Positions 28,881 to 37,768 are shown, counted from the first letter of the stretch. The stretch is DNA of 64,000 bases from Agromyces luteolus (GCF_009729855.1 NZ_WODA01000014.1:94918-158917); one strand, 5' to 3'. Notes: generated from the letters alone by a model not told the origin. A program made the numbers and translations.

Positions 28881-29441
28881 TCAGCGGCCGTTCCAGGGGA
28901 GCGCTTCGGCGGTCGTGAACGCCGCCGGGCGCGCGGCGGGTCCGACGGCGGGTCCGCCGAGTGCGTGCGCGCCGGCCATGAGCTCGTGCAGCGCGGCCTG
29001 CACCTCGAGCGGCTTCGGCACGTCGCGGATCACGACCGCGACCTCGTGCCCGGTCTCCAGCCGCACGTCGCCCGAACCCGACATCCGCTGCAGCCAGGAC
29101 CGGGTGACCTGGACGTCGTACCCCGAACGGTGCCAGAGCTCGCGCCTGACGCGGACGAACAGCCCGCGACGGACGATGACGCGACGCGTGGTGATCGTGG
29201 TGCGCGAGCTGAGCCAGCCGAGGTAGGGCAGCAGGCTGCCGAGCACGACGACGAGCGACCCGGCGACGATCGCCGCGAGGCTCGGCCAGCCGTCCTCCAG
29301 CCACGGCACCGCGTACGCGGTGACGCCCGCGACGGCGATCAGCAGGACGGCGGGCAGCACGAGCGCGCGCCCGTGGCGGCGCAGTCGCGCCACGACGTGC
29401 TCGGCGCCGTCGGGCACGGGAACCTCGGCCGTCTCCCCCAT
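28881..29441 (-). CDS. PH-domain membrane protein (bacterial PH/DUF304 type)
   Basis: The product has 186 residues. Two membrane helices (about 26-47 and 54-75) are followed by a bacterial pleckstrin-homology-like domain: TTITTRRVIVRRGLFVRVRRELWHRSGYDVQV, then SGDVRLETGHEVAVVIRDVPKPLEVQAAL. This order (two helices, then bPH2) is standard for the family; function is unknown. The gene follows the birA stop by seven bases, so it is cotranscribed with birA, an arrangement that suggests but does not prove a link to membrane lipid or carboxylase biology. Confidence 0.85.
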   Translation of the reverse strand: MGETAEVPVPDGAEHVVARLRRHGRALVLPAVLLIAVAGVTAYAVPWLEDGWPSLAAIVAGSLVVVLGSLLPYLGWLSSRTTITTRRVIVRRGLFVRVRRELWHRSGYDVQVTRSWLQRMSGSGDVRLETGHEVAVVIRDVPKPLEVQAALHELMAGAHALGGPAVGPAARPAAFTTAEALPWNGR

Positions 29442-29448
29442 AGGCCCA

Positions 29449-30288
29449 TTAATACCTCAGGTGCGTGACGTCTCCCGCGGCGACAGCCTGCTCCTCGCCG
29501 TTCTCGTCGTCGCGGACCACGAGGCGCCCGTCGGCGTCGATGCGCTCCGCGACGCCGACGAGCTCGCCGCCCCCCGGAAGCTCGACGCGCACGTCCTGTC
29601 CGAGCGTGCCGCACAGCGTCGTCACGCGGTCGGCGAGGCCGCTCGCGATCGGATCTCCGCCGGCGGCGGCGAACTCGGCCGTCGACGCGAGCAGGCGCTC
29701 CAGGTAGTCGGCGAGGACGGCGTCGGCGTCCGGCCGGACGCCCGTCGCCAGCTGCAGCGAGGTCGACGTCAGCGTCGGCAGGTCGTGCTCGTCGAGCGTG
29801 AGGTTGAGGCCCGCTCCGATCACGACGGTGTCCCCGGCGACGAGCTCCGAGAGGATGCCGCACACCTTGAACCCCGACACGAGCACGTCGTTGGGCCACT
29901 TCAGCCACGCCTCGACGCCGCCCGTGCCGTCCTCCTCGCCGCCCCGGTCGACGGATGCCGCGGCGAGCGCCCCGCGGACCGCCTCGGTCATCGCCGCGCC
30001 CGCGAGGAGCGGGAGCCAGCCGAGCGCGTCCGGCGGGAGCTTCGCGCCGCCGAGCTCGGATAGGCGGATGAGGACCGAGATCGCGAGCGTCTTCCCGGTC
30101 GGCGCGAGCCAGGTGCGTCCGAGGCGCCCGCGACCGCTCGTCTGGTCGTCGGTCACGACGGTCGCGCCGTGGGGCCAGCCCGCGGCATCCGCACCGGTGA
30201 CGGCCTCGCGCAGGACGTCGTTCGTCGACCCGGTCGAGTCGAGCCACTCGAACCTCGGCACCGCTCGTCGCGATCGCTCCCAGTCCAT
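29449..30288 (-). CDS. birA: Biotin--[acetyl-CoA-carboxylase] ligase
   Basis: The product has 279 residues. It activates biotin with ATP and attaches it to the AMKM lysine of AccC, encoded 8 kb away. It has SSTND-like STGSTNDVLRE, the biotinyl-AMP loop GRGRLGRTW and KWPNDVLVSG. There is no N-terminal helix-turn-helix, so it is a monofunctional ligase, not a biotin repressor. The ATG at 30288 follows AGGGGAGGTCGC. A TACCCT element near 30315 is a possible -10. It diverges from accD. Confidence 0.95.
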   Translation of the reverse strand: MDWERSRRAVPRFEWLDSTGSTNDVLREAVTGADAAGWPHGATVVTDDQTSGRGRLGRTWLAPTGKTLAISVLIRLSELGGAKLPPDALGWLPLLAGAAMTEAVRGALAAASVDRGGEEDGTGGVEAWLKWPNDVLVSGFKVCGILSELVAGDTVVIGAGLNLTLDEHDLPTLTSTSLQLATGVRPDADAVLADYLERLLASTAEFAAAGGDPIASGLADRVTTLCGTLGQDVRVELPGGGELVGVAERIDADGRLVVRDDENGEEQAVAAGDVTHLRY

Positions 30289-30334
30289 GCGACCTCCCCT
30301 TCCGTCGAGGTTCAGGGTAGTGTCCGCCGGCGCC

Positions 30335-30373
30335 CCGGCGGTGGCGATCACCACCACGCACCGCCGGCTTTTT
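30335..30373 (+). terminator. Intrinsic terminator-like hairpin upstream of accD
   Basis: Perfect nine-bp stem CCGGCGGTG/CACCGCCGG with a 15-base loop, followed by CTTTTTG. It is oriented for plus-strand RNA although the gene upstream (birA) is on the minus strand. The T-tract merges into the palindrome shared with accC. Confidence 0.55.
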
Positions 30374-30388
30374 GTGGGAATCCGTCAA
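30372..30388. promoter_or_regulatory. Candidate operator shared by the acyl-CoA carboxylase genes (accD copy)
   Basis: TTGTGGGAATCCGTCAA is an imperfect palindrome (TTG..GGA.TCC..CAA), 24 bases before the accD -10. GGGAATCCG and GCTTTTTTGTGGG-like words recur upstream of accC. Fatty-acid regulators of the FasR type control acc genes in corynebacteria and mycobacteria, but I cannot match this site to a known consensus. Confidence 0.45.
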
Positions 30389-30412
30389 CGAACCGGCCCG
30401 GAAGGGCGCCGG

Positions 30413-30418
30413 TAGAGT
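30413..30418 (+). promoter_or_regulatory. -10 element, leaderless promoter of accDE
   Basis: TAGAGT with seven bases before the GTG of accD; no ribosome site in the gap. Confidence 0.55.
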
Positions 30419-30425
30419 GAACGGC

Positions 30426-32027
30426 GTGACCGAATCGACGAACGACGGCCCCGACCTCTCCACCACCGCGGGCAAGCTCGCCGACCTCAAGTATCGCTAC
30501 CACGAAGCCGTGACGGCCTCCGGCGAGGCGGCCATCGAGAAGCAGCACGCCAAGGGCAAGATGACCGCGCGCGAGCGCATCGACGAGCTCCTCGACCCGG
30601 GCTCGTTCGTCGAGCTCGACGAGTTCGTGCGGCACCGCACGCACGCGTTCGGGATGGACGCGAAGCGGCCGTACGGCGACGCCGTGGTGACCGGCCTCGG
30701 CACGATCCACGGCCGTCCGGTCGCGGTCTACTCGCAGGACTTCACGATCTTCGGCGGCTCGCTCGGCGAGGTCGCGGGCGAGAAGATCATCAAGGTCATG
30801 GAGCACGCCCTGAAGACGGGCGTCCCGATCATCGGCATCCTCGACTCCGGCGGCGCCCGCATCCAGGAGGGCGTCGTCGCCCTCGGCAAGTACGGCGAGA
30901 TCTTCCGCCGCAACACGGCCGCCTCGGGGGTCATCCCGCAGATCTCGATCGTCTGCGGCCCCGCCGCCGGCGGGGCCGTGTACTCGCCCGCGCTCACCGA
31001 CTTCGTGATCATGGTCGACAAGACCAGCCAGATGTTCGTCACGGGCCCCGACGTCATCAAGACGGTCACCGGCGAGGACGTGGGGATGGAGGAGCTCGGT
31101 GGCGCGCTCACCCACAACACCGTCTCGGGCGTGGCCCACTACCTCGCGAGCGACGAGTCCGACGCGCTCGACTACGCGCGCACGCTCGTGTCGTTCCTGC
31201 CCGACAACAACATGTCGGAGGCGCCGGTCTACGAGGCCGAGGCCGAGCTCGAGATCACCGACGACGACCGCAGGCTCAACGCGATCATCCCCGACTCGCC
31301 GAACCAGCCGTACGACATGCACTCGATCATCGAGGGGATCGTCGACCACGGCGACTTCCTCGAGGTGCAGCCGCTGTTCGCCCCGAACATCGTCGTCGGC
31401 TTCGCGCGCGTCGAGGGCCGCTCGGTCGGCATCATCGCGAACCAGCCGAGCCAGATGGCGGGAACGCTCAACATCGCCGCGGGCGAGAAGGCCTCGCGGT
31501 TCGTCCGGTTCTGCGACGCGTTCTCGATCCCGATCCTCACCCTCGTCGACGTGCCCGGCTACCTGCCCGGAACCGACCAGGAGTGGACGGGCGTGATCCG
31601 CCGCGGTGCGAAGCTGCTCTACGCCTACGCCGAGGCGACCGTGCCGCTCGTCACGGTCATCACCCGCAAGGCGTACGGCGGCGCGTACATCGTCATGGGG
31701 TCGAAGCAGCTCGGCGCCGACATCAACCTCGCCTGGCCGACCGCCGAGATCGCGGTCATGGGCGGCCAGGGCGCCGTCAACATCCTGTACCGCGGCGAGA
31801 TCAAGCGGGCCGAGGAGGCCGGCGAGGACGTCGCGGCGGTGCGGACCAAGCTCGCCAACGAGTACACCTACAACGTGGCCTCGCCCTTCCTCGCCGCGGA
31901 GCGCGGCGAGCTCGACGGCGTGATCGAGCCCGCGGCGACGCGCGTGTCGGTCACGAAGGCGCTCCGCGCGCTCCGCACGAAGCGGGCGAGCCTGCCGCCG
32001 AAGAAGCACGGCAACATCCCGCTCTAG
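30426..32027 (+). CDS. accD: Acyl-CoA carboxylase beta (carboxyltransferase) subunit
   Basis: The product has 533 residues. It transfers carboxybiotin to acetyl- or propionyl-CoA, giving malonyl- or methylmalonyl-CoA. Features are [19 protein letters not shown], the N-terminal oxyanion region [30 protein letters not shown], and the C-terminal crotonase half with [13 protein letters not shown] and [13 protein letters not shown]. Length and motifs fit the PccB/AccD5 group. The residue deciding acetyl versus propionyl preference was not assigned. The start is GTG immediately after a promoter. accE follows after eight bases. Confidence 0.93.
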   Translation: MTESTNDGPDLSTTAGKLADLKYRYHEAVTASGEAAIEKQHAKGKMTARERIDELLDPGSFVELDEFVRHRTHAFGMDAKRPYGDAVVTGLGTIHGRPVAVYSQDFTIFGGSLGEVAGEKIIKVMEHALKTGVPIIGILDSGGARIQEGVVALGKYGEIFRRNTAASGVIPQISIVCGPAAGGAVYSPALTDFVIMVDKTSQMFVTGPDVIKTVTGEDVGMEELGGALTHNTVSGVAHYLASDESDALDYARTLVSFLPDNNMSEAPVYEAEAELEITDDDRRLNAIIPDSPNQPYDMHSIIEGIVDHGDFLEVQPLFAPNIVVGFARVEGRSVGIIANQPSQMAGTLNIAAGEKASRFVRFCDAFSIPILTLVDVPGYLPGTDQEWTGVIRRGAKLLYAYAEATVPLVTVITRKAYGGAYIVMGSKQLGADINLAWPTAEIAVMGGQGAVNILYRGEIKRAEEAGEDVAAVRTKLANEYTYNVASPFLAAERGELDGVIEPAATRVSVTKALRALRTKRASLPPKKHGNIPL

Positions 32028-32035
32028 GAGGCATG

Positions 32036-32266
32036 ATGACCAGCGCATCCCCCGAGGGCGACGCCGAGGCCCTCGAACTCCGGTTCCTGACCCGCGACGT
32101 CACGGCCGACGAGGCCGCGGCCGTGACCGCGGTGCTCGTCACGACGGTCCGCGAGGCCCGGGGCGAGCACGAGGTGCCGTCCCGCAACGACTGGTCGCAC
32201 CCGCGCAACGCGCTGCGACCCCGAGTCGAGGTCGGCCCGGGTCGCTGGGCAGCGTCGGCGCGCTGA
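32036..32266 (+). CDS. accE: Acyl-CoA carboxylase epsilon subunit
   Basis: The product has 76 residues. Small epsilon subunits stabilise actinobacterial acyl-CoA carboxylases by joining AccA and AccD. The sequence has LRFLTRDVTADEAAAVTAVL, a short helix, then NDWSHPRNALRPRVEVGPGRWAAS; the W...R..LR....GPG.W ending is the family signature. AGGAGG lies four bases before the ATG used; another ATG one codon earlier is only one base from it. It is the second gene of the accDE operon. Confidence 0.88.
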   Translation: MTSASPEGDAEALELRFLTRDVTADEAAAVTAVLVTTVREARGEHEVPSRNDWSHPRNALRPRVEVGPGRWAASAR

Positions 32267-32378
32267 CCCGGCCTCCGGCGTCCCCTGCGAGCCTGGCGTC
32301 CCCCGGTTGAGGGGGCGGATGCGTCCGGCCCCCACGTATCCCGTCGACCGTGTCCCCCATGTCCCCCGAAATGCTGAC

Positions 32379-32406
32379 TTCGCACGACGCGACGGATCCG
32401 TACGAT
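32379..32406 (+). promoter_or_regulatory. Promoter-like pair in front of the candidate RNA
   Basis: TTCGCA and TACGAT separated by 16 bases. It lies in the gap between convergent genes, where no protein gene needs it. Confidence 0.4.
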
Positions 32407-32412
32407 TGGGTG

Positions 32413-32542
32413 TACGCACTCCATCGGAGTCGTATCCGTCACCGGCTGGGTAACCGGTGGCGCTCTGGGGGCGAGTCAGGGCGATATTCGGGTTGTCGCC
32501 GTGACTCGGGCTTGCTGGGGGGTCGGTAGGGGCCGACCCCCC
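32413..32542 (+). ncRNA. Candidate structured small RNA (four consecutive hairpins)
   Basis: The 344-base gap between accE and the histidine-kinase-like gene holds no open frame of note. Four hairpins follow a promoter-like pair: ACTCC/GGAGT (32418-32430, ATC loop); CACCGG/CCGGTG (32440-32459, loop CTGGGTAA); CGAGTCA-GGCGA/TCGCC-TGACTCG (32472-32508, 12 pairs with one G.G mismatch); GGGGGGTCGG/CCGACCCCCC (32517-32542, loop TAGGGG), which could end transcription. It does not look like tRNA, SRP RNA, RNase P, tmRNA or 6C RNA. Bases 32267-32378 show only a weak CCCCC/GGGGG hairpin, perhaps the accDE terminator. Confidence 0.45.
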
Positions 32543-32610
32543 GCTTCCATGTCCGGGCACCGTCGCCGCGGCCACGCCGCGCGACGGCGCCGCCCGACGC
32601 CCGAGCGGGC

Positions 32611-33621
32611 TCAGCCCGCACGCGGGATCTCCAGCCAGAGCTGCACCTCGGCGTCCTCGGACTCGGCCGCCTCGCCGTCGCCCCCGCTCAGTCCGACGAT
32701 GGTGACCGCGACCGGCGACCCCTCCGCGGCGGTGCGCGCGATGATCCGGTCCGCCCGGGTCGACTCGACCACCTCGGCCAGCTGCGACAGGATCCGGTCC
32801 CGCTCCGCCTCGTCGAGCTCGTCGATGCCGCCCTCGTCGAGGAGCGTCACGGTGGCGCCGCGATCGCGCGCGCTGCGCACCGCCGCCCGGACGGCGTCGG
32901 TGAGCAGCATCCGCCCTCGGATCTCGTCGCGGATCGCCGCCTCGAGCGTGCGGCACTCCGCGCGCTCGGCGTCGCTCAGCGCATGGCCGCCGTCGGCGAT
33001 GCGCCGGAGCATCGGCGAGGCGAGGCGCTGGGTCTGCGCGAGGCGCATCCGCCCCTCGAACAGGTGCGCGTCCTGCGCGGCCTGCCAGGCCGCCGCCTCG
33101 CGCTCGGCCTGCGCGTAGCGCCGGGTGGCCCGCGCCGCGCCCGCGAGGGCCGCGGAGAGCATGTGGGCGATGCCGACCCAGACCAGGCTGCCGATCACGC
33201 CGAGCTGACCGAGCGCGAGCGGCCCGGCCCACACGACGGTCTGCACGGCGAGCACGATGACGCCGGCCCACGCGACGACCAGCTGCCGACGCGCGGCCGC
33301 GATCGTCATCAGCGTCCCGACGGCCGCGACGTACCAGGTCGCGTACCCGTTCTCAGCCGACGGATCGAGCTGGCTCGTGACGAGCACCGGCAGGACGATG
33401 CCGACCGCGAGGTCGAGTGCGGCGAGCCAGTCCGGCATGCGCGCCCGCCGCGCCGGCCACAGGCTGAGGACGGTCGCGATCGCGTAGAGCACGAGCGCCA
33501 CGATGATCGGCCACGGCGACGCCGCGACCTCCGTCGACAGCGACGAGATGCCGAGCACGACGTGGTACCCGGAGAACATCGCGGCGAGCGCCATGAGCAG
33601 CCAGCGGGGCACGGAGATCAT
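32611..33621 (-). CDS. Membrane protein with degenerate histidine-kinase-like C-terminal half
   Basis: The product has 336 residues. About six membrane helices (residues 5-180) precede a helical linker (RRYAQAEREAAAWQAAQDAHL). The C-terminal half, from LAQTQRLASPMLRRIADGG to VQLWLEI, has the general layout of a HisKA_3/HATPase module, but no N-box, DxGxG or GLG motif is visible, so ATP binding is unlikely. It is joined by an ATGA overlap to the intact kinase upstream and may be its sensing or inhibitory partner (inference). A family name is not known to me. Confidence 0.6.
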   Translation of the reverse strand: MISVPRWLLMALAAMFSGYHVVLGISSLSTEVAASPWPIIVALVLYAIATVLSLWPARRARMPDWLAALDLAVGIVLPVLVTSQLDPSAENGYATWYVAAVGTLMTIAAARRQLVVAWAGVIVLAVQTVVWAGPLALGQLGVIGSLVWVGIAHMLSAALAGAARATRRYAQAEREAAAWQAAQDAHLFEGRMRLAQTQRLASPMLRRIADGGHALSDAERAECRTLEAAIRDEIRGRMLLTDAVRAAVRSARDRGATVTLLDEGGIDELDEAERDRILSQLAEVVESTRADRIIARTAAEGSPVAVTIVGLSGGDGEAAESEDAEVQLWLEIPRAG

Positions 33622-34853
33622 TCGCCGCTCCCCTCCACGCCCGCGGGCCAGGCGAGCGTCACCGTCGTCCCCTCGCCCGGGACGGACTCGACCCTCGCCG
33701 ATCCGCCCTCGTTCACCATGCGCTCCTCGATGGAGACCCGGAGGCCGAGGCGGCTCGGCGGGACCGCGGCCGGGTCGAAGCCCGACCCGTTGTCGATGAC
33801 GCGGATGACGCATCCGCCCGCCCCGACGCCCCGGACCTCGAGTTCGCGGCGCACGCGGCCGATCGGGCCGTCGGCGTGCTGCACGCTGTTCACCATCGCC
33901 TGCATCGCCGCGGACGAGAGCGCGTCGATCGCCTCGACCGGCAGCTCCACCCCGTCGGTGCCGTCCACGCGGACGATGAACGGCGCGGAGAACCCGGCGA
34001 CGCCGCCGCGGAGCCGTCGCGTGAGGACCGTGAGGGCGACGCGGTCGTCGAGTCCCGGGACCTCGACGGCGGCCTCGTCGAGCCGGCGCACCGCGTCGGC
34101 GGCCATGCGCGCCGCGAGCGCGCGCTCGGCGGGCGTGCGGGACGCCGCCGCCGAGAGCAGCGTCGTCAGGACGCTGTCGTGCACCAGTGCGTCGACCTTC
34201 ACGCGCTCGATCTCCGTCGCGTGCCGTCGCGCGACGGCGTCGTAGCGCTCGAGTGCGGCCTCCTGCGCGGCATCCACCGCGATCGCCGCCTGCCGGAGCA
34301 TGGTGATGATGACGAGCACGACGATGCCGAGGATCACGGCGTACATGGTGTCGAGCACCGCGATCAGCGCGCTCGCGCCGCCGCCCGACGGACTCAGTCG
34401 CACGACGCCGTAGATCGCGGGGACCGCGCTGGTGTAGGCGGCGGCCGGCGCGACCGGGAGCGCGATCACCGCGGCGGTCGTGGCGACCGTGCAGAGGTAG
34501 TAGAGCCACGGCGTCCGGCCCGCCATGCCCGCGGCGTCGACCACGAGGAAGGGCCACGCCAGCAGGGCGATGACGTAGATGGCGGCGAACGCGAGCGCCG
34601 CCGCCCGCACCGCGACCCGCGTGAACGTCGCCGCGGCGAGCGCGGCGATGGCCCCGTAGACGACGGCCATCATCGCTACGCCCGAGCCGTCCGCCATGAA
34701 CCGGGCCTGGTCGACGGCCGTCGGCACGGTCTGGGCCCCGAACACCAGCCCGAACGCCCCAAGGGCGCGTCCCGCGACGGTCTCGACCTGGGCGCGGCTC
34801 ACCGCCGCACGACGCGGGACGAGCCGGCTCGCCCGCCAGTCAGCGGCGGGCAT
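33618..34853 (-). CDS. Sensor histidine kinase (NarL/LiaS-like)
   Basis: The product has 411 residues. Several membrane helices (about 30-190) lead into a coiled helix and the phosphoacceptor segment VDALVHDSVLTTLLSAA (His in HDxxxT). The ATPase domain has AMVNSVQHA (N-box), VIDNGSGFDPAAV (G1) and RLGLRVSIEERM (G2). It should phosphorylate the LuxR-type regulator encoded just upstream, in response to an unknown membrane signal. I chose the ATG at 34853, with GAGG ahead; an ATG at 34868 is also possible. The gene overlaps both neighbours, so all three are translated together. Confidence 0.85.
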   Translation of the reverse strand: MPAADWRASRLVPRRAAVSRAQVETVAGRALGAFGLVFGAQTVPTAVDQARFMADGSGVAMMAVVYGAIAALAAATFTRVAVRAAALAFAAIYVIALLAWPFLVVDAAGMAGRTPWLYYLCTVATTAAVIALPVAPAAAYTSAVPAIYGVVRLSPSGGGASALIAVLDTMYAVILGIVVLVIITMLRQAAIAVDAAQEAALERYDAVARRHATEIERVKVDALVHDSVLTTLLSAAASRTPAERALAARMAADAVRRLDEAAVEVPGLDDRVALTVLTRRLRGGVAGFSAPFIVRVDGTDGVELPVEAIDALSSAAMQAMVNSVQHADGPIGRVRRELEVRGVGAGGCVIRVIDNGSGFDPAAVPPSRLGLRVSIEERMVNEGGSARVESVPGEGTTVTLAWPAGVEGSGE

Positions 34854-35544
34854 CCCCGGCCTCGGCATCCAGCCCGGGGAGGATGCCGTCCTCGACCGCG
34901 CGACGCAGCAGGTCGACCTTCGTCGGGGCGGGCCGGCCGACCTCGACGTACTTCGCGCGGATGCGGTCGAGGTACTCGCGCGCCGTCGAGTGCGCGATGC
35001 CGAGCTGCTGGGCGACGAGCTTCAGGGGCAGGCCCGACGCGTAGAGGTGGAGGACGTCGCGCTCGCGGCGTCCGAGCTGCGCCTTCGCGAAGTCCCGGTC
35101 GGCCTCGATGGCACTCGCCCACTCGACGTTGTTCAGCGCGTCGCCGCGTGCGACGGTCGCGATCGCCGCGATCACCGAGGCCGTCGGCGACGACTTCGGG
35201 ATGACCCCCGCCGCTCCGGCCGCGAGCGCTTCGCGGACGGCGGCGACCCGGTCGGCGATGCTGTGGACGAGTACCTGGCTTCCGACGGCGAGCACGGCGC
35301 GGACGTTGTCGGTCACGTTCGACCCGTCGCCGAGCGAGAGGTCGAGCAGCACGACCTTCGGCGGATCGACCGCCGGGTCGTCGAACGCCGCGAGCAGCGT
35401 CGGCACGTCCGCGGTGTCGGCGACGACCTCGTAGCCGGCGTCGCGGCACGCGGCGCGCAGCCCGAGCCGGACGGCCTCGTGGTCGTCGACGATCGCCACC
35501 GTCGTGGCGTTCGTCGCACCCGCCTCGCCCGTCACCGTCGTCAC
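34840..35544 (-). CDS. LuxR/NarL-family response regulator
   Basis: The product has 234 residues. The receiver domain has VAIVDDHEAVRLGL, the phosphoacceptor in VVLLDLSLGDGS and the lysine of GVIPKSSP. The C-terminal DNA-binding domain (about 155-215) has LGRRERDVLHLYASGLPLKLVAQQLGIAHSTAREYLDRIRAKY, a helix-turn-helix of the LuxR class. The start is GTG after GGGGGAG. It is the first gene of the three-gene signalling operon; a TATCGT -10 inside the last codons of the upstream methyltransferase gene may drive it. Targets unknown. Confidence 0.9.
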   Translation of the reverse strand: MTTVTGEAGATNATTVAIVDDHEAVRLGLRAACRDAGYEVVADTADVPTLLAAFDDPAVDPPKVVLLDLSLGDGSNVTDNVRAVLAVGSQVLVHSIADRVAAVREALAAGAAGVIPKSSPTASVIAAIATVARGDALNNVEWASAIEADRDFAKAQLGRRERDVLHLYASGLPLKLVAQQLGIAHSTAREYLDRIRAKYVEVGRPAPTKVDLLRRAVEDGILPGLDAEAGDARR

Positions 35545-35619
35545 GCGAACTCCCCCGTCACGCCGTCCTCCTGTCGTGCGGCGTCACGCGCGGACCCGGC
35601 CGCTCGATTCCCGCCGTCC

Positions 35620-36984
35620 TCACACGATAGCGGCGAAACGCGCGACCGCCTCGACGTGATGGGTGTTCGGGAAGAGGTCGAAGGCGTCCAGCGTCTCGAG
35701 CTCGTACCCGTGCTCGCGGAAGGTCGCCACGTCGCGCGCGAGCGCGACCGGGTCGCAGGCGACGTAGACCACCTGGGCCGGCCGCAGCCCCGCGAGACGG
35801 TCGACGACCGCGCGACCCGCACCGGCGCGCGGCGGATCCAGCACGACGGTGGCGCCGCGGAGCCCGCGGGACGCGGCATCCGCCGCACCGGCCAGCCGGT
35901 CGAGGTAGCGGTCGACGCGGTCCGACACGGCTCGCGCGCCGACCCAGTCGGCGAGGTTGGCGCCCGCGTGCTCGGTCGCGCGAGCATCGGCCTCGACGGT
36001 CGTGATCCGCGTCGACGGGCCGAACCGGTCCCCGATCGCGGCCGCGAGGAGACCGACTCCGCCGTACAGGTCCTGGTTGTCCGCCTCCGGGTCGAACCGG
36101 TCCGGGTCGACGGCCTCCTGCACGGCACGCGTCAGCGTCGCGGCGGCGCCGCGATGGACCTGCCAGAAGCCGCCGCGGTCGAGCGTGAACCGCCGCTCGC
36201 CGACGCGCTCGACGATGGTCGGCGGATGGTCGCGGCGTCGATCCCCCGGGTTCCGGACCACGAGCTCGGCAGCGCCGGTCGACGGCGCGACGAGGTCGAT
36301 CGCCGAGGCGCCGGAGTCCGCGCCCGTGCCCGCGCCCGCAGGGCGACCGTCCGCGCCGATCGGGGCGATCGCCTCGAGTTCCGCGACGGCGAGCGGCAGC
36401 GAGGAGACCGGCACGATCCGGTGGCTGCGCGCGGCGTACGGCCCGACCGTTCCGTCCGCACCGACGTGCAGCCGCACGCGCGTGCGCCAGCCGGTGCCCG
36501 ACTCCGGGTCCACGCCGGGTGCGAGCGCCGGATCGACCGGCCGAACGTCGACCTCGCGTTCGAGGCCGCCCATGCGCGCGAGGGCGTCGTGGAGCACCTC
36601 GCCCTTCAGCTCGCGCTGGCGCCGCATCGCGATGTGCCCGAACTCGGCGCCGCCGACCCGATGCTCGGGGGCGCGATCGACGGATGCCTCCGCCCAGACG
36701 TGCTCGCGGCGGTCGGGCGAGGCGTCGAGCACCTCGAGCGTGTCGGCGCGCCAGAAGCGGTCGTGCCCGGCATCCGTCACCCGGACCCGCACGCGCTCGC
36801 CGGGGACCGCGTCGGCGACGAAGACGACCCGGCCCTCGTGACGGGCGACCGCGACGCCGCCGTGGGCGATGCGGTCGACGTCGAGCTCGAGCACGGGACC
36901 GGGCTCGGCCGGGCGGGTGGGCGCTCGATGACGGGTGCCCGCCGGGCGGGCGACCCGCGCGTGGCGACGACGGGAGTTGGCCAT
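35620..36984 (-). CDS. TRAM-domain class I SAM-dependent RNA (uracil-5)-methyltransferase, TrmA/RumA type
   Basis: The product has 454 residues. The N-terminal TRAM domain (about 28-90: LELDVDRIAHGGVAVARHEGRVVFV) binds RNA. The catalytic domain has FWQVHRGAAATL, DLYGGVGLLAAAIG (SAM binding), VVLDPPRAGAGRAVVDRL and VVYVACDPVALARDVA with the nucleophilic Cys, then FDLFPNTHHVE. It methylates U in tRNA or rRNA, but which position cannot be told. The four-Cys iron-sulfur cluster of RumA is not evident. The start ATG at 36984 diverges from maf. Confidence 0.88.
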   Translation of the reverse strand: MANSRRRHARVARPAGTRHRAPTRPAEPGPVLELDVDRIAHGGVAVARHEGRVVFVADAVPGERVRVRVTDAGHDRFWRADTLEVLDASPDRREHVWAEASVDRAPEHRVGGAEFGHIAMRRQRELKGEVLHDALARMGGLEREVDVRPVDPALAPGVDPESGTGWRTRVRLHVGADGTVGPYAARSHRIVPVSSLPLAVAELEAIAPIGADGRPAGAGTGADSGASAIDLVAPSTGAAELVVRNPGDRRRDHPPTIVERVGERRFTLDRGGFWQVHRGAAATLTRAVQEAVDPDRFDPEADNQDLYGGVGLLAAAIGDRFGPSTRITTVEADARATEHAGANLADWVGARAVSDRVDRYLDRLAGAADAASRGLRGATVVLDPPRAGAGRAVVDRLAGLRPAQVVYVACDPVALARDVATFREHGYELETLDAFDLFPNTHHVEAVARFAAIV

Positions 36985-37045
36985 CGTCCGAGCATCGCAC
37001 ACGGAGCCGTATGCGGGCCGGGAGCGGCACCGGCAGGATGGAGGC

Positions 37046-37690
37046 ATGCGCCTGTACCTCGCGTCGACCTCCCCCGCTCGCCGACAGCTGCTCCGTCAGG
37101 CCGGCATCGAACCGCTCCTGCTGGCGCCCGGCGTCGACGAGGAGGCGGCCGTCGCCCGCCACGAGGCCGAGCACGGTCCGCTCGCCCCGGAGGAGCTCGT
37201 GCAGCTGCTGGCGAGGCGCAAGGCCGAGGCGATCATCGGTCGCGACCTCGACGGCGCGCCGATCGACGGCCTGATCCTGGGCGGCGACTCGGCGTTCCTC
37301 GTCGACGGCGTGCTGCACGGCAAGCCGCATCGCCCCGAGGTCGCGCGCGAGCGCTGGGCGGGGCAGAACGGGCGCTCCGGCGTGCTCTGGTCGGGCCACT
37401 GGGTGATCGACCACCGGGGCGGCGCGGCGCGCGGCGCGGTCGGACGCCCGGCGTCGGCCGTGGTCGAGTTCGCCCGGCTCGACGACGCCGAGATCGACGC
37501 GTACATCGCGACGGGCGAACCGCTCGCCGTGGCGGGCGCGTTCACCGTCGACAGCCTCGGGGGGCCGTTCATCCGCTCCGTCGACGGCGACCCGTCGACC
37601 GTCGTCGGGCTCTCGCTGTCGACCCTTCGCGACCTCGTCCGCGAGCTCGGCGTCGACTGGATCGACCTCTGGGACCTCGGCGGGCGCTGA
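37046..37690 (+). CDS. maf: Maf-family nucleotide pyrophosphatase
   Basis: The product has 214 residues. It has [17 protein letters not shown] at the N-terminus (the SPRR-type phosphate loop; here SPARRQL), [21 protein letters not shown] with the catalytic Asp, and [21 protein letters not shown]. Maf proteins hydrolyse non-canonical or methylated nucleoside triphosphates. It lies between birA-accDE and accC, as in other actinobacteria. The ATG follows GGAGG closely. It ends 136 bases before accC. Confidence 0.92.
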   Translation: MRLYLASTSPARRQLLRQAGIEPLLLAPGVDEEAAVARHEAEHGPLAPEELVQLLARRKAEAIIGRDLDGAPIDGLILGGDSAFLVDGVLHGKPHRPEVARERWAGQNGRSGVLWSGHWVIDHRGGAARGAVGRPASAVVEFARLDDAEIDAYIATGEPLAVAGAFTVDSLGGPFIRSVDGDPSTVVGLSLSTLRDLVRELGVDWIDLWDLGGR

Positions 37691-37768
37691 GCCCGGAGCC
37701 GCTCGGCTTCTGTCCGTTCGGCGAGGCCCGAGGCATCCGCCGTTGTCGCTCACCGAAACAGCTGCGGG

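Noticed and set aside
32413..32542. tRNA, SRP RNA, RNase P, tmRNA or 6C RNA at the hairpin cluster
   Set aside because: No anticodon arm or T-loop motif, no SRP tetraloop motif, too short for RNase P or tmRNA, and no six-C loops.
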